NCBI GenBank assembly: GCA_964057225.1
Contig: OZ059894.1
Coordinates: 18,258,476-18,322,475, forward strand
Length of the DNA stretch: 64,000 bases
Source of the DNA: Auanema rhodensis
Taxonomy: Eukaryota > Nematoda > Chromadorea > Rhabditida > Rhabditidae
Reading direction: 5' to 3'
Position numbers and translations under genes: made by a program. Positions 36,947 to 50,976 of the stretch are shown piece by piece. The notes under the pieces are model-generated. The model searched no databases. It saw only the letters and a program-made list of their open reading frames with translations, and was not told where the DNA came from. Every line of letters starts with the position of its first letter. Within the stretch, counting starts at the first letter, position 1.

Positions 36947-39900
36947 AAAGTTCACGTAAATTTCAAAGTCATGGTTACCTTGCACCAGTATCAATGAAAA
37001 TTTGTTTTCGGACTAATATGGCCATGGGGAAACTAATTTTAAAAACCGCATCTCTTTATCTTTTACGGAAAGCGAGTTACATACCATGTGTAAATCACGT
37101 GTACATTTAATTAGCACAAATTAAAGTTCACGTAAATTTCAAAGTCATGGTTACCATGCACCAGTATAAATGAAAATTTGTTTTTGGACTAATATGGCCA
37201 TAGGGAATCTAATTATGAAAACCGCATCTCTTTATCTTTCACGGAAAGAGAGTTACATATCATGTGCACATCACGTGTACATTTAATTAGCAAAAATTAA
37301 AGTTCACGTAAATTTCAAAGTCATGGTTACCATGCACCAGTATCAATAAAAATTTGTTTTTGGACTAATATGGCCATGGGGAATCTAATTTTGAAAACCG
37401 CATCTCTTTATCTTTTACGGAAAGCGAGTTGCATACCATGTGCACATCACCTGTACATTTGATTAGCATAAATTAAAATTCACGTAAATTTCAAAGTCAT
37501 GGTTATCATGCACCAATATCAATAAAAATTTGTTTTAAGACTAATATGGACATGGGGAATCTAATTTTGAAAACTGCATCTTTTTATCTTTGACGTGAAG
37601 CGAGTTACATACCATGTGCACATCACGTGTACATTTAATTAGCATAAATTAAAGTTCACGTAAATTTCAAAGTCATGGTTACCATGCACCAATATCAATA
37701 AAAATTTGTTTTTAGTCTAATATGGCCATGCGGAATGTAATTATAAAAACCGCATCTCTTTATCTTTCACGGAGAGCGAGTTACATACCATGTGCACATC
37801 ACGTGTACATTTAATTAGCATAAATTAAAGTTCACGTAAATTTCAAAGTCATGGTTACCATGCACCAGTATCAATGAAAATTTGTTTTTGGACTAATATG
37901 GCCATAGGGAATCTAATTTTCAAAACCCCATCTTTTTATCTATTACGGAAAGCGAGTTACATACCATGTGCCCATCACGTGTACATTTAATTAGCATAAA
38001 TTAAAGTTCACGTAAATTTCAAAGTCATGGTTACCATGCACCAGTATCAATGAAAATTTGTTTTTGGACTAATATGGCCATAGGGAATCTAATTTTGAAA
38101 ACGGCATCTCTTCATCTTTGAGTTACATACCATGTGTACATCACGTGTACATTTAATTAGCATAAATTAAAGTTCACGTAATTTTCAAAGTCATGGTTAC
38201 CATGCACCAATATCGATAAAAATTTGTTTTTAGACTAATATGGACATGGGGAATCTAATTTTGAAAACCGCATCTCTTTATCTTTTACGGAAATCGAGTT
38301 GCATACCATGTGCACATCACCTGTACATTTGATTAGCATAAATTAAAGTTCACGTAAATTTCAAAGTCATGGTTACCATGCACCAATATCAATTAAAATT
38401 TGTTTTTAGTCTAATATGGCCATGCGGAATGTAATTATAAAAACCGCATCTCTTTATCTTTCACGGAGAGCGAGTTACATACCATGTGCACATCACTTGT
38501 ACATTTAATTAGCATAAATTAAAGTTCACGTAAATTTCAAAGTCATGGTTACCATGCACCAGTATCAATGAAAATTTGTTTTTGGACTAATATGGCCATA
38601 GGGAATCTAATTTTCAAAACCCCATCTTTTTATCTATTACGGAAAGCGAGTTACATACCATGTGCCCATCACGTGTACATTTAATTAGCATAAATTAAAG
38701 TTCACTTAAATTTCAAAGTCATGGTTACCATGCGCCTATATCAATAAAAATTTGTTTTTGGACTAATATGGCCATGGGGAATCTAATTTTGAAAACCGCA
38801 TCTCTTTATCTTTTACGGAAAGCGAGTTGCATACCATGTGCACATCACCTGTACATTTGATTAGCATAAATTAAAATTCACGTAAATTTCAAAGTCATGG
38901 TTATCATGCACCAATATCAATAAAAATTTGTTTTAAGACTAATATGGACATGGGGAATCTAATTTTGAAAACTGCATCTTTTTATCTTTCACGTGAAGCG
39001 AGTTACATACCATGTGCACATCACGTGTACATTTAATTAGCATAAATTAAAGTTCACGTAAATTTCAAAGTCATGGTTACCATGCACCAACATCAATAAA
39101 AATTTGTTTTTAGTCTAATATGGCCATGCGGAATGTAATTATAAAAACCGCATCTCTTTATCTTTCACGGAGAGCGAGTTACATACCATGTGCACATCAC
39201 GTGTACATTTAATTAGCATAAATTAAAGTTCACGTAAATTTCAAAGTCATGGTTACCATGCACCAGTATCAATGAAAATTTGTTTTTGGACTAATATGGA
39301 CATGGGGAATCTAATTTTGAAAACCGCATCTCTTTATCTTTCACGGGAAGCGAGTTACATATCATGTGCACATCACGTGTACATTTAATTAGCATAAATT
39401 AAAGTTCACGTAAATTTCAAAGTCATGGTTACCTTGCACCAGTATCAATGAAAATTTGTTTTCGGACTAATATGGCCATGGGGAAACTAATTTTAAAAAC
39501 CGCATCTCTTTATCTTTTACGGAAAGCGAGTTACATACCATGTGTAAATCACGTGTACATTTAATTAGCACAAATTAAAGTTCACGTAAATTTCAAAGTC
39601 ATGGTTACCATGCACCAGTATAAATGAAAATTTGTTTTTGGACTAATATGGCCATAGGGAATCTAATTATGAAAACCGCATCTCTTTATCTTTCACGGAA
39701 AGAGAGTTACATATCATGTGCACATCACGTGTACATTTAATTAGCATAAATTAAAGTTCACGTAAATTTCAAAGTCATGGTTACCATGCACCAATATCAA
39801 TAAAAATTTGTTTTTAGTCTAATATGGAAATGGGGAATCTAATTTTGAAAACCGCATCTCTTTATCTTTTACGGGAAGCGAGTTACATACCATGTGCACA

Positions 39901-40280
39901 TCACGTGTACATTTAATTAGCATAAATTAAAGTTCACGTAAATTTCAAAGTCATGGTTACCATGCACCAATATCGATAAAAATTTGTTTTTAGTCTAATA
40001 TGGAAATGGGGAATCTAATTTTGAAAACCGCATCTCTTTATCTTTTACGGGAAGCGAGTTACATACCATGTGCACATCACGTGTACATTTAATTAGCATA
40101 AATTAAAGTTCACGTAAATTTCAAAGTCATGGTTACCATGCACCAATATCGATAAAAATTTGTTTTTAGACTAATATGGACATGGGGAATCTAATTTTAA
40201 AAACCGCATCTCTTTATCTTTCACGGGAAGCGAGTTACATATCATGTGCACATCACGTGTACATTTAATTAGCATAAATT
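36947..40280. repeat. Higher-order repeat, unit c (19 monomers, 3334 bp)
   Basis: Starts with the anchor at 36947 and holds the 166-bp unit at 38003, the second GGTTATCATG unit at 38873, CCAACATC at 39089, an inner anchor at 39401 and the closing GGAAATGG and GGACATGG units. 166-bp monomers at 31335, 34669, 38003 and 41337 are each exactly 3334 bp apart, so this length is the basic period of the region. Confidence 0.85.
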
Positions 40281-42734
40281 AAAGTTCACGTAAATTTCAA
40301 AGTCATGGTTACCTTGCACCAGTATCAATGAAAATTTGTTTTCGGACTAATATGGCCATGGGGAAACTAATTTTAAAAACCGCATCTCTTTATCTTTTAC
40401 GGAAAGCGAGTAACATACCATGTGTAAATCACGTGTACATTTAATTAGCACAAATTAAAGTTCACGTAAATTTCAAAGTCATGGTTACCATGCACCAGTA
40501 TAAATGAAAATTTGTTTTTGGACTAATATGGCCATAGGGAATCTAATTATGAAAACCGCATCTCTTTATCTTTCACGGAAAGAGAGTTACATATCATGTG
40601 CACATCACGTGTACATTTAATTAGCATAAATTAAAGTTCACGTAAATTTCAAAGTCATGGTTACCATGCACCAGTATCAATAAAAATTTGTTTTTGGACT
40701 AATATGGCCATGGGGAATCTAATTTTGAAAACCGCATCTCTTTATCTTTTACGGAAAGCGAGTTGCATACCATGTGCACATCACCTGTACATTTGATTAG
40801 CATAAATTAAAATTCACGTAAATTTCAAAGTCATGGTTATCATGCACCAATATCAATAAAAATTTGTTTTAAGACTAATATGGACATGGGGAATCTAATT
40901 TTGAAAACTGCATCTTTTTATCTTTCACGTGAAGCGAGTTACATACCATGTGCACATCACGTGTACATTTAATTAGCATAAATTAAAGTTCACGTAAATT
41001 TCAAAGTCATGGTTACCATGCACCAATATCAATAAAAATTTGTTTTTAGTCTAATATGGCCATGCGGAATGTAATTATAAAAACCGCATCTCTTTATCTT
41101 TCACGGAGAGCGAGTTACATACCATGTGCACATCACGTGTACATTTAATTAGCATAAATTAAAGTTCACGTAAATTTCAAAGTCATGGTTACCATGCACC
41201 AGTATCAATGAAAATTTGTTTTTGGACTAATATGGCCATAGGGAATCTAATTTTCAAAACCCCATCTTTTTATCTATTACGGAAAGCGAGTTACATACCA
41301 TGTGCCCATCACGTGTACATTTAATTAGCATAAATTAAAGTTCACGTAAATTTCAAAGTCATGGTTACCATGCACCAGTATCAATGAAAATTTGTTTTTG
41401 GACTAATATGGCCATAGGGAATCTAATTTTGAAAACGGCATCTCTTCATCTTTGAGTTACATACCATGTGCACATCACGTGTACATTTAATTAGCATAAA
41501 TTAAAGTTCACGTAATTTTCAAAGTCATGGTTACCATGCACCAATATCGATAAAAATTTGTTTTTAGACTAATATGGACATGGGGAATCTAATTTTGAAA
41601 ACTGCATCTCTTTATCTTTTACGGAAATCGAGTTGCATACCATGTGCACATCACCTGTACATTTGATTAGCATAAATTAAAGTTCACGTAAATTTCAAAG
41701 TCATGGTTACCATGCACCAATATCAATTAAAATTTGTTTTTAGTCTAATATGGCCATGCGGAATGTAATTATAAAAACCGCATCTCTTTATCTTTCACGG
41801 AGAGCGAGTTACATACCATGTGCACATCACTTGTACATTTAATTAGCATAAATTAAAGTTCACGTAAATTTCAAAGTCATGGTTACCATGCACCAGTATC
41901 AATGAAAATTTGTTTTTGGACTAATATGGCCATAGGGAATCTAATTTTCAAAACCCCATCTTTTTATCTATTACGGAAAGCGAGTTACATACCATGTGCC
42001 CATCACGTGTACATTTAATTAGCATAAATTAAAGTTCACTTAAATTTCAAAGTCATGGTTACCATGCGCCTATATCAATAAAAATTTGTTTTTGGACTAA
42101 TATGGCCATGGGGAATCTAATTTTGAAAACCGCATCTCTTTATCTTTTACGGAAAGCGAGTTGCATACCATGTGCACATCACCTGTACATTTGATTAGCA
42201 TAAATTAAAATTTACGTAAATTTCAAAGTCATGGTTATCATGCACCAATATCAATAAAAATTTGTTTTAAGACTAATATGGACATGGGGAATCTAATTTT
42301 GAAAACTGCATCTTTTTATCTTTCACGTGAAGCGAGTTACATACCATGTGCACATCACGTGTACATTTAATTAGCATAAATTAAAGTTCACGTAAATTTC
42401 AAAGTCATGGTTACCATGCACCAACATCAATAAAAATTTGTTTTTAGTCTAATATGGCCATGCGGAATGTAATTATAAAAACCGCATCTCTTTATCTTTC
42501 ACGGAGAGCGAGTTACATACCATGTGCACATCACGTGTACATTTAATTAGCATAAATTAAAGTTCACGTAAATTTCAAAGTCATGGTTACCATGCACCAG
42601 TATCAATGAAAATTCGTTTTTGGACTAATATGGACATGGGGAATCTAATTTTGAAAACCGCATCTCTTTATCTTTCACGGGAAGCGAGTTACATATCATG
42701 TGCACATCACGTGTACATTCAATTAGCATAAATT
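40281..42734. repeat. Higher-order repeat, unit d (14 monomers, truncated)
   Basis: Repeats the first 14 monomers of unit c up to CCAACATC (42423, 3334 bp after 39089) and then a GAAAATTCG/GGACATGG unit at 42559, followed at once by the next anchor at 42735. Private marks are GAGTAACATACC in the anchor and AATTTACGTAAATT at about 42209. Confidence 0.8.
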
Positions 42735-45716
42735 AAAGTTCACGTAAATTTCAAAGTCATGGTTACCTTGCACCAGTATCAATGAAAATTTGTTTTCGGA
42801 CTAATATGGCCATGGGGAAACTAATTTTAAAAACCGCATCTCTTTATCTTTTACGGAAAGCGAGTTACATACCATGTGTAAATCACGTGTACATTTAATT
42901 AGCACAAATTAAAGTTCACGTAAATTTCAAAGTCATGGTTACCATGCACCAGTATAAATGAAAATTTGTTTTTGGACTAATATGGCGATAGGGAATCTAA
43001 TTATGAAAACCGCATCTCTTTATCTTTCACGGAAAGAGAGTTACATATCATGTGCACATCACCTGTACATTTAATTAGCATAAATTAAAGTTCACGTAAA
43101 TTTCAAAGTCATGGTTACCATGCACCAGTATCGATGAAAATTTGTTTTTGGACTAATATGGCCATGGGGAATCTAATTTTGAAAACCGCATCTCTTTATC
43201 TTTTACGGAAAGCGAGTTGCATACCATGTGCACATCACGTGTACATTTGATTAGCATAAATTAAAGTTCACATAAATTTCAAAGTCATGGTTACCATGCA
43301 CCAATATCAATAAAAATTTGTTTTAAGACTAATATGGACATGGGGAATCTAATTTTCAAAACCCCATCTTTTTATCTATTACGGAAAGCGAGTTACATAC
43401 CATGTGCCCATCACGTGTACATTTAATTAGCATAAATTAAAGTTCACGTAAATTTCAAAGTCATGGTTACCATGCACCAGTATCAATGAAAATTTGTTTT
43501 TGGACTAATATGGCCATAGGGAATCTAATTTTCAAAACCCCATCTTTTTATCTATTACGGAAAGCGAGTTACATACCATGTGCCCATCACGTGTACATTT
43601 AATTAGCATAAATTAAAGTTCACGTAAATTTCAAAGTCATGGTTACCATGCACCAGTATCAATGAAAATTTGTTTTTGGACTAATATGGCCATAGGGAAT
43701 CTAATTTTGAAAACGGCATCTCTTCATCTTTGAGTTACATACCATGTGCACATCACGTGTACATTTAATTAGCATAAATTAAAGTTCACGTAATTTTCAA
43801 AGTCATGGTTACCATGCACCAATATCGATAAAAATTTGTTTTTAGACTAATATGGACATGGGGAATCTAATTTTGAAAACCGCATCTCTTTATCTTTTAC
43901 GGAAATCGAGTTGCATACCATGTGCACATCACCTGTACATTTGATTAGCATAAATTAAAGTTCACGTAAATTTCAAAGTCATGGTTACCATGCACCAATA
44001 TCAATTAAAATTTGTTTTTAGTCTAATATGGCCATGCGGAATGTAATTATAAAAACCGCATCTCTTTATCTTTCACGGAGAGCGAGTTACATACCATGTG
44101 CACATCACTTGTACATTTAATTAGCATAAATTAAAGTTCACGTAAATTTCAAAGTCATGGTTACCATGCACCAGTATCAATGAAAATTTGTTTTTGGACT
44201 AATATGGCCATAGGGAATCTAATTTTCAAAACCCCATCTTTTTATCTATTACGGAAAGCGAGTTACATACCATGTGCCCATCACGTGTACATTTAATTAG
44301 CATAAATTAAAGTTCACTTAAATTTCAAAGTCATGGTTACCATGCGCCTATATCAATGAAAATTTGTTTTTGGACTAATATGGCCATGGGGAATCTAATT
44401 TTGAAAACCGCATCTCTTTATCTTTTACGGAAAGCGAGTTGCATACCATGTGCACATCACCTGTACATTTGATTAGCATAAATTAAAATTTACGTAAATT
44501 TCAAAGTCATGGTTATCATGCACCAATATCAATAAAAATTTGTTTTAAGACTAATATGGACATGGGGAATCTAATTTTGAAAACTGCATCTTTTTATCTT
44601 TCACGTGAAGCGAGTTACATACCATGTGCACATCACGTGTACATTTAATTAGCATAAATTAAAGTTCACGTAAATTTCAAAGTCATGGTTACCATGCACC
44701 AACATCAATAAAAATTTGTTTTTAGTCTAATATGGCCATGCGGAATGTAATTATAAAAACCGCATCTCTTTATCTTTCACGGAGAGCGAGTTACATACCA
44801 TGTGCACATCACGTGTACATTTAATTAGCATAAATTAAAGTTCACGTAAATTTCAAAGTCATGGTTACCATGCACCAGTATCAATGAAAATTCGTTTTTG
44901 GACTAATATGGACATGGGGAATCTAATTTTGAAAACCGCATCTCTTTATCTTTCACGGGAAGCGAGTTACATATCATGTGCACATCACGTGTACATTTAA
45001 TTAGCATAAATTAAAGTTCACGTAAATTTCAAAGTCATGGTTACCTTGCACCAGTATCAATGAAAATTTGTTTTCGGACTAATATGGCCATGGGGAAACT
45101 AATTTTAAAAACCGCATCTCTTTATCTTTTACGGAAAGCGAGTTACATACCATGTGTAAATCACGTGTACATTTAATTAGCACAAATTAAAGTTCACGTA
45201 AATTTCAAAGTCATGGTTACCATGCACCAGTATAAATGAAAATTTGTTTTTGGACTAATATGGCGATAGGGAATCTAATTATGAAAACCGCATCTCTTTA
45301 TCTTTCACGGAAAGAGAGTTACATATCATGTGCACATCACCTGTACATTTAATTAGCATAAATTAAAGTTCACGTAAATTTCAAAGTCATGGTTACCATG
45401 CACCAGTATCAATAAAAATTTGTTTTTGGACTAATATGGCCATGGGGAATCTAATTTTGAAAACCGCATCTCTTTATCTTTTACGGAGAGCGAGTTGCAT
45501 ACCATGTGCACATCACGTGTACATTTAATTAGCATAAATTAAAGTTCACGTAAATTTCAAAGTCATGGTTACCATGCACCAATATCAATAAAAATTTGTT
45601 TTTGGACTAATATGGCCATGGGGAATCTAATTTTGAAAACCGCATCTCTTTATCTTTTACGGAAAGCGAGTTGCATACCATGTGCACATCACGTGTACAT
45701 TTGATTAGCATAAATT
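41161..45716. repeat. 2278-bp (13-monomer) duplication
   Basis: 41161-43438 and 43439-45716 pair at 2278 bp. Shared private marks are the 166-bp units ending TGTGCACATC instead of TGTACATC (41337/43615), AATTTACGTAAATT (42211/44489), CCAACATC (42423/44701), GAAAATTCG (42612/44890) and GGCGATAGGG (42985/45263). The last two units of each copy differ. Unit 43263 is a chimera of TTTTAAGAC/GGACATGG with TTTTCAAAACCCC, exchange between 43338 and 43357, and marks the junction. Confidence 0.83.
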
Positions 45717-48346
45717 AAAGTTCACATAAATTTCAAAGTCATGGTTACCATGCACCAATATCAATAAAAATTTGTTTTAAGACTAATATGGACATGGGGA
45801 ATCTAATTTTGAAAACCGCATCTCTTTATCTTTTACGGAAAGCGAGTTGCATACCATGTGCACATCACCTGTACATTTGATTAGCATAAATTAAAATTCA
45901 CGTAAATTTCAAAGTCATGGTTATCATGCACCAATATCAATAAAAATTTGTTTTAAGACTAATATGGACATGGGGAATCTAATTTTGAAAACCGCATCTT
46001 TTTATCTTTCACGTGAAGCGAGTTACATACCATGTGCACATCACGTGTACATTTAATTAGCATAAATTAAAGTTCACGTAAATTTCAAAGTCATGGTTAC
46101 CATGCACCAATATCAATAAAAATTTGTTTTTAGTCTAATATGGAAATGGGGAATCTAATTTTGAAAACCGCATCTCTTTATCTTTTACGGGAAGCGAGTT
46201 ACATACCATGTGCACATCACGTGTACATTTAATTAGCATAAATTAAAGTTCACGTAAATTTCAAAGTCATGGTTACCATGCACCAATATCGATAAAAATT
46301 TGTTTTTAGACTAATATGGACATGGGGAATCTAATTTTGAAAACCGCATCTCTTTATCTTTCACGGGAAGCGAGTTACATATCATGTGCACATCACGTGT
46401 ACATTTAATTAGCATAAATTAAAGTTCACGTAAATTTCAAAGTCATGGTTACCTTGCACCAGTATCAATGAAAATTTGTTTTCGGACTAATATGGCCATG
46501 GGGAAACTAATTTTAAAAACCGCATCTCTTTATCTTTTACGGAAAGCGAGTTACATACCATGTGTAAATCACGTGTACATTTAATTAGCACAAATTAAAG
46601 TTCACGTAAATTTCAAAGTCATGGTTACCATGCACCAGTATAAATGAAAATTTGTTTTTGGACTAATATGGCCATAGGGAATCTAATTATGAAAACCGCA
46701 TCTCTTTATCTTTCACGGAAAGAGAGTTACATATCATGTGCACATCACGTGTACATTTAATTAGCATAAATTAAAGTTCACGTAAATTTCAAAGTCATGG
46801 TTACCATGCACCAGTATCAATAAAAATTTGTTTTTGGATTAATATGGCCATGGGGAATCTAATTTTGAAAACCGCATCTCTTTATCTTTTACGGAAAGCG
46901 AGTTGCATACCATGTGCACATCACCTGTACATTTGATTATCATAAATTAAAATTCACGTAAATTTCAAAGTCATGGTTATCATGCACCAATATCAATAAA
47001 AATTTGTTTTAAGACTAATATGGACATGGGGAATCTAATTTTGAAAACTGCATCTTTTTATCTTTCACGTGAAGCGAGTTACATACCATGTGCACATCAC
47101 GTGTACATTTAATTAGCATAAATTAAAGTTCACGTAAATTTCAAAGTCATGGTTACCATGCACCAATATCAATAAAAATTTGTTTTTAGTCTAATATGGC
47201 CATGCGGAATGTAATTATAAAAACCGCATCTCTTTATCTTTCACGGAGAGCGAGTTACATACCATGTGCACATCACGTGTACATTTAATTAGCATAAATT
47301 AAAGTTCACGTAAATTTCAAAGTCATGGTTACCATGCACCAGTATCAATGAAAATTTGTTTTTGGACTAATATGGCCATAGGGAATCTAATTTTCAAAAC
47401 CCCATCTTTTTATCTATTACGGAAAGCGAGTTACATACCATGTGCCCATCACGTGTACATTTAATTAGCATAAATTAAAGTTCACGTAAATTTCAAAGTC
47501 ATGGTTACCATGCACCAGTATCAATGAAAATTTGTTTTTGGACTAATATGGCCATAGGGAATCTAATTTTGAAAACGGCATCTCTTCATCTTTGAGTTAC
47601 ATACCATGTGTACATCACGTGTACATTTAATTAGCATAAATTAAAGTTCACGTAATTTTCAAAGTCATGGTTACCATGCACCAATATCGATAAAAATTTG
47701 TTTTTAGACTAATATGGACATGGGGAATCTAATTTTGAAAACCGCATCTCTTTATCTTTTACGGAAATCGAGTTGCATACCATGTGCACATCACCTGTAC
47801 ATTTGATTAGCATAAATTAAAGTTCACGTAAATTTCAAAGTCATGGTTACCATGCACCAATATCAATTAAAATTTGTTTTTAGTCTAATATGGCCATGCG
47901 GAATGTAATTATAAAAACCGCATCTCTTTATCTTTCACGGAGAGCGAGTTACATACCATGTGCACATCACTTGTACATTTAATTAGCATAAATTAAAGTT
48001 CACGTAAATTTCAAAGTCATGGTTACCATGCACCAGTATCAATGAAAATTTGTTTTTGGACTAATATGGCCATAGGGAATCTAATTTTCAAAACCCCATC
48101 TTTTTATCTATTACGGAAAGCGAGTTACATACCATATGCCCATCACGTGTACATTTAATTAGCATAAATTAAAGTTCACTTAAATTTCAAAGTCATGGTT
48201 ACCATGCGCCTATATCAATAAAAATTTGTTTTTGGACTAATATGGCCATGGGGAATCTAATTTTGAAAACCGCATCTTTTTATCTTTCACGTGAAGCGAG
48301 TTACATACCATGTGCACATCACGTGTACATTTAATTAGCATAAATT
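45717..48346. repeat. 2630-bp (15-monomer) duplication, copy 1
   Basis: Begins with a TTCACATAAATTTC/TTTTAAGAC unit and passes through the anchor at 46421, the private TTTTTGGATTAATATGG at 46836, the 166-bp unit 47477 and the private ACCATATGCCC at 48131. Its last monomer, 48171-48346, is a mosaic: GCGCC/GGCCATGG on the left, CATCTTTTTATC with CACGTGAAG on the right. Confidence 0.82.
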
Positions 48347-50976
48347 AAAGTTCACGTAAATTTCAAAGTCATGGTTACCATGCACCAATATCAATAAAAA
48401 TTTGTTTTAAGACTGATATGGACATGGGGAATCTAATTTTGAAAACCGCATCTCTTTATCTTTTACGGAAAGCGAGTTGCATACCATGTGCACATCACCT
48501 GTACATTTGATTAGCATAAATTAAAATTCACGTAAATTTCAAAGTCATGGTTATCATGCACCAATATCAATAAAAATTTGTTTTAAGACTAATATGGACA
48601 TGGGGAATCTAATTTTGAAAACCGCATCTTTTTATCTTTCACGTGAAGCGAGTTACATACCATGTGCACATCACGTGTACATTTAATTAGCATAAATTAA
48701 AGTTCACGTAAATTTCAAAGTCATGGTTACCATGCACCAATATCAATAAAAATTTGTTTTTAGTCTAATATGGAAATGGGGAATCTAATTTTGAAAACCG
48801 CATCTCTTTATCTTTTACGGGAAGCGAGTTACATACCATGTGCACATCACGTGTACATTTAATTAGCATAAATTAAAGTTCACGTAAATTTCAAAGTCAT
48901 GGTTACCATGCACCAATATCGATAAAAATTTGTTTTTAGACTAATATGGACATGGGGAATCTAATTTTGAAAACCGCATCTCTTTATCTTTCACGGGAAG
49001 CGAGTTACATATCATGTGCACATCACGTGTACATTTAATTAGCATAAATTAAAGTTCACGTAAATTTCAAAGTCATGGTTACCTTGCACCAGTATCAATG
49101 AAAATTTGTTTTCGGACTAATATGGCCATGGGGAAACTAATTTTAAAAACCGCATCTCTTTATCTTTTACGGAAAGCGAGTTACATACCATGTGTAAATC
49201 ACGTGTACATTTAATTAGCACAAATTAAAGTTCACGTAAATTTCAAAGTCATGGTTACCATGCACCAGTATAAATGAAAATTTGTTTTTGGACTAATATG
49301 GCCATAGGGAATCTAATTATGAAAACCGCATCTCTTTATCTTTCACGGAAAGAGAGTTACATATCATGTGCACATCACGTGTACATTTAATTAGCATAAA
49401 TTAAAGTTCACGTAAATTTCAAAGTCATGGTTACCATGCACCAGTATCAATAAAAATTTGTTTTTGGATTAATATGGCCATGGGGAATCTAATTTTGAAA
49501 ACCGCATCTCTTTATCTTTTACGGAAAGCGAGTTGCATACCATGTGCACATCACCTGTACATTTGATTATCATAAATTAAAATTCACGTAAATTTCAAAG
49601 TCATGGTTATCATGCACCAATATCAATAAAAATTTGTTTTAAGACTAATATGGACATGGGGAATCTAATTTTGAAAACTGCATCTTTTTATCTTTCACGT
49701 GAAGCGAGTTACATACCATGTGCACATCACGTGTACATTTAATTAGCATAAATTAAAGTTCACGTAAATTTCAAAGTCATGGTTACCATGCACCAATATC
49801 AATAAAAATTTGTTTTTAGTCTAATATGGCCATGCGGAATGTAATTATAAAAACCGCATCTCTTTATCTTTCACGGAGAGCGAGTTACATACCATGTGCA
49901 CATCACGTGTACATTTAATTAGCATAAATTAAAGTTCACGTAAATTTCAAAGTCATGGTTACCATGCACCAGTATCAATGAAAATTTGTTTTTGGACTAA
50001 TATGGCCATAGGGAATCTAATTTTCAAAACCCCATCTTTTTATCTATTACGGAAAGCGAGTTACATACCATGTGCCCATCACGTGTACATTTAATTAGCA
50101 TAAATTAAAGTTCACGTAAATTTCAAAGTCATGGTTACCATGCACCAGTATCAATGAAAATTTGTTTTTGGACTAATATGGCCATAGGGAATCTAATTTT
50201 GAAAACGGCATCTCTTCATCTTTGAGTTACATACCATGTGTACATCACGTGTACATTTAATTAGCATAAATTAAAGTTCACGTAATTTTCAAAGTCATGG
50301 TTACCATGCACCAATATCGATAAAAATTTGTTTTTAGACTAATATGGACATGGGGAATCTAATTTTGAAAACCGCATCTCTTTATCTTTTACGGAAATCG
50401 AGTTGCATACCATGTGCACATCACCTGTACATTTGATTAGCATAAATTAAAGTTCACGTAAATTTCAAAGTCATGGTTACCATGCACCAATATCAATTAA
50501 AATTTGTTTTTAGTCTAATATGGCCATGCGGAATGTAATTATAAAAACCGCATCTCTTTATCTTTCACGGAGAGCGAGTTACATACCATGTGCACATCAC
50601 TTGTACATTTAATTAGCATAAATTAAAGTTCACGTAAATTTCAAAGTCATGGTTACCATGCACCAGTATCAATGAAAATTTGTTTTTGGACTAATATGGC
50701 CATAGGGAATCTAATTTTCAAAACCCCATCTTTTTATCTATTACGGAAAGCGAGTTACATACCATATGCCCATCACGTGTACATTTAATTAGCATAAATT
50801 AAAGTTCACTTAAATTTCAAAGTCATGGTTACCATGCGCCTATATCAATAAAAATTTGTTTTTGGACTAATATGGCCATGGGGAATCTAATTTTGAAAAC
50901 CGCATCTCTTTATCTTTTACGGAAAGCGAGTTGCATACCATGTGCACATCACCTGTACATTTGATTAGCATAAATT
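48347..50976. repeat. 2630-bp duplication, copy 2
   Basis: Matches copy 1 at 2630 bp (anchor 49051, GGATTAATATGG 49466, 166-bp unit 50107, ACCATATGCCC 50761). The first unit differs (TTCACGTAAATT, GACTGATATGG), and the last (50801) has the intact GCGCC/GGAAAGCGAGTTGC form. Its right part is also the start of the 6658-bp duplication. Confidence 0.82.
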
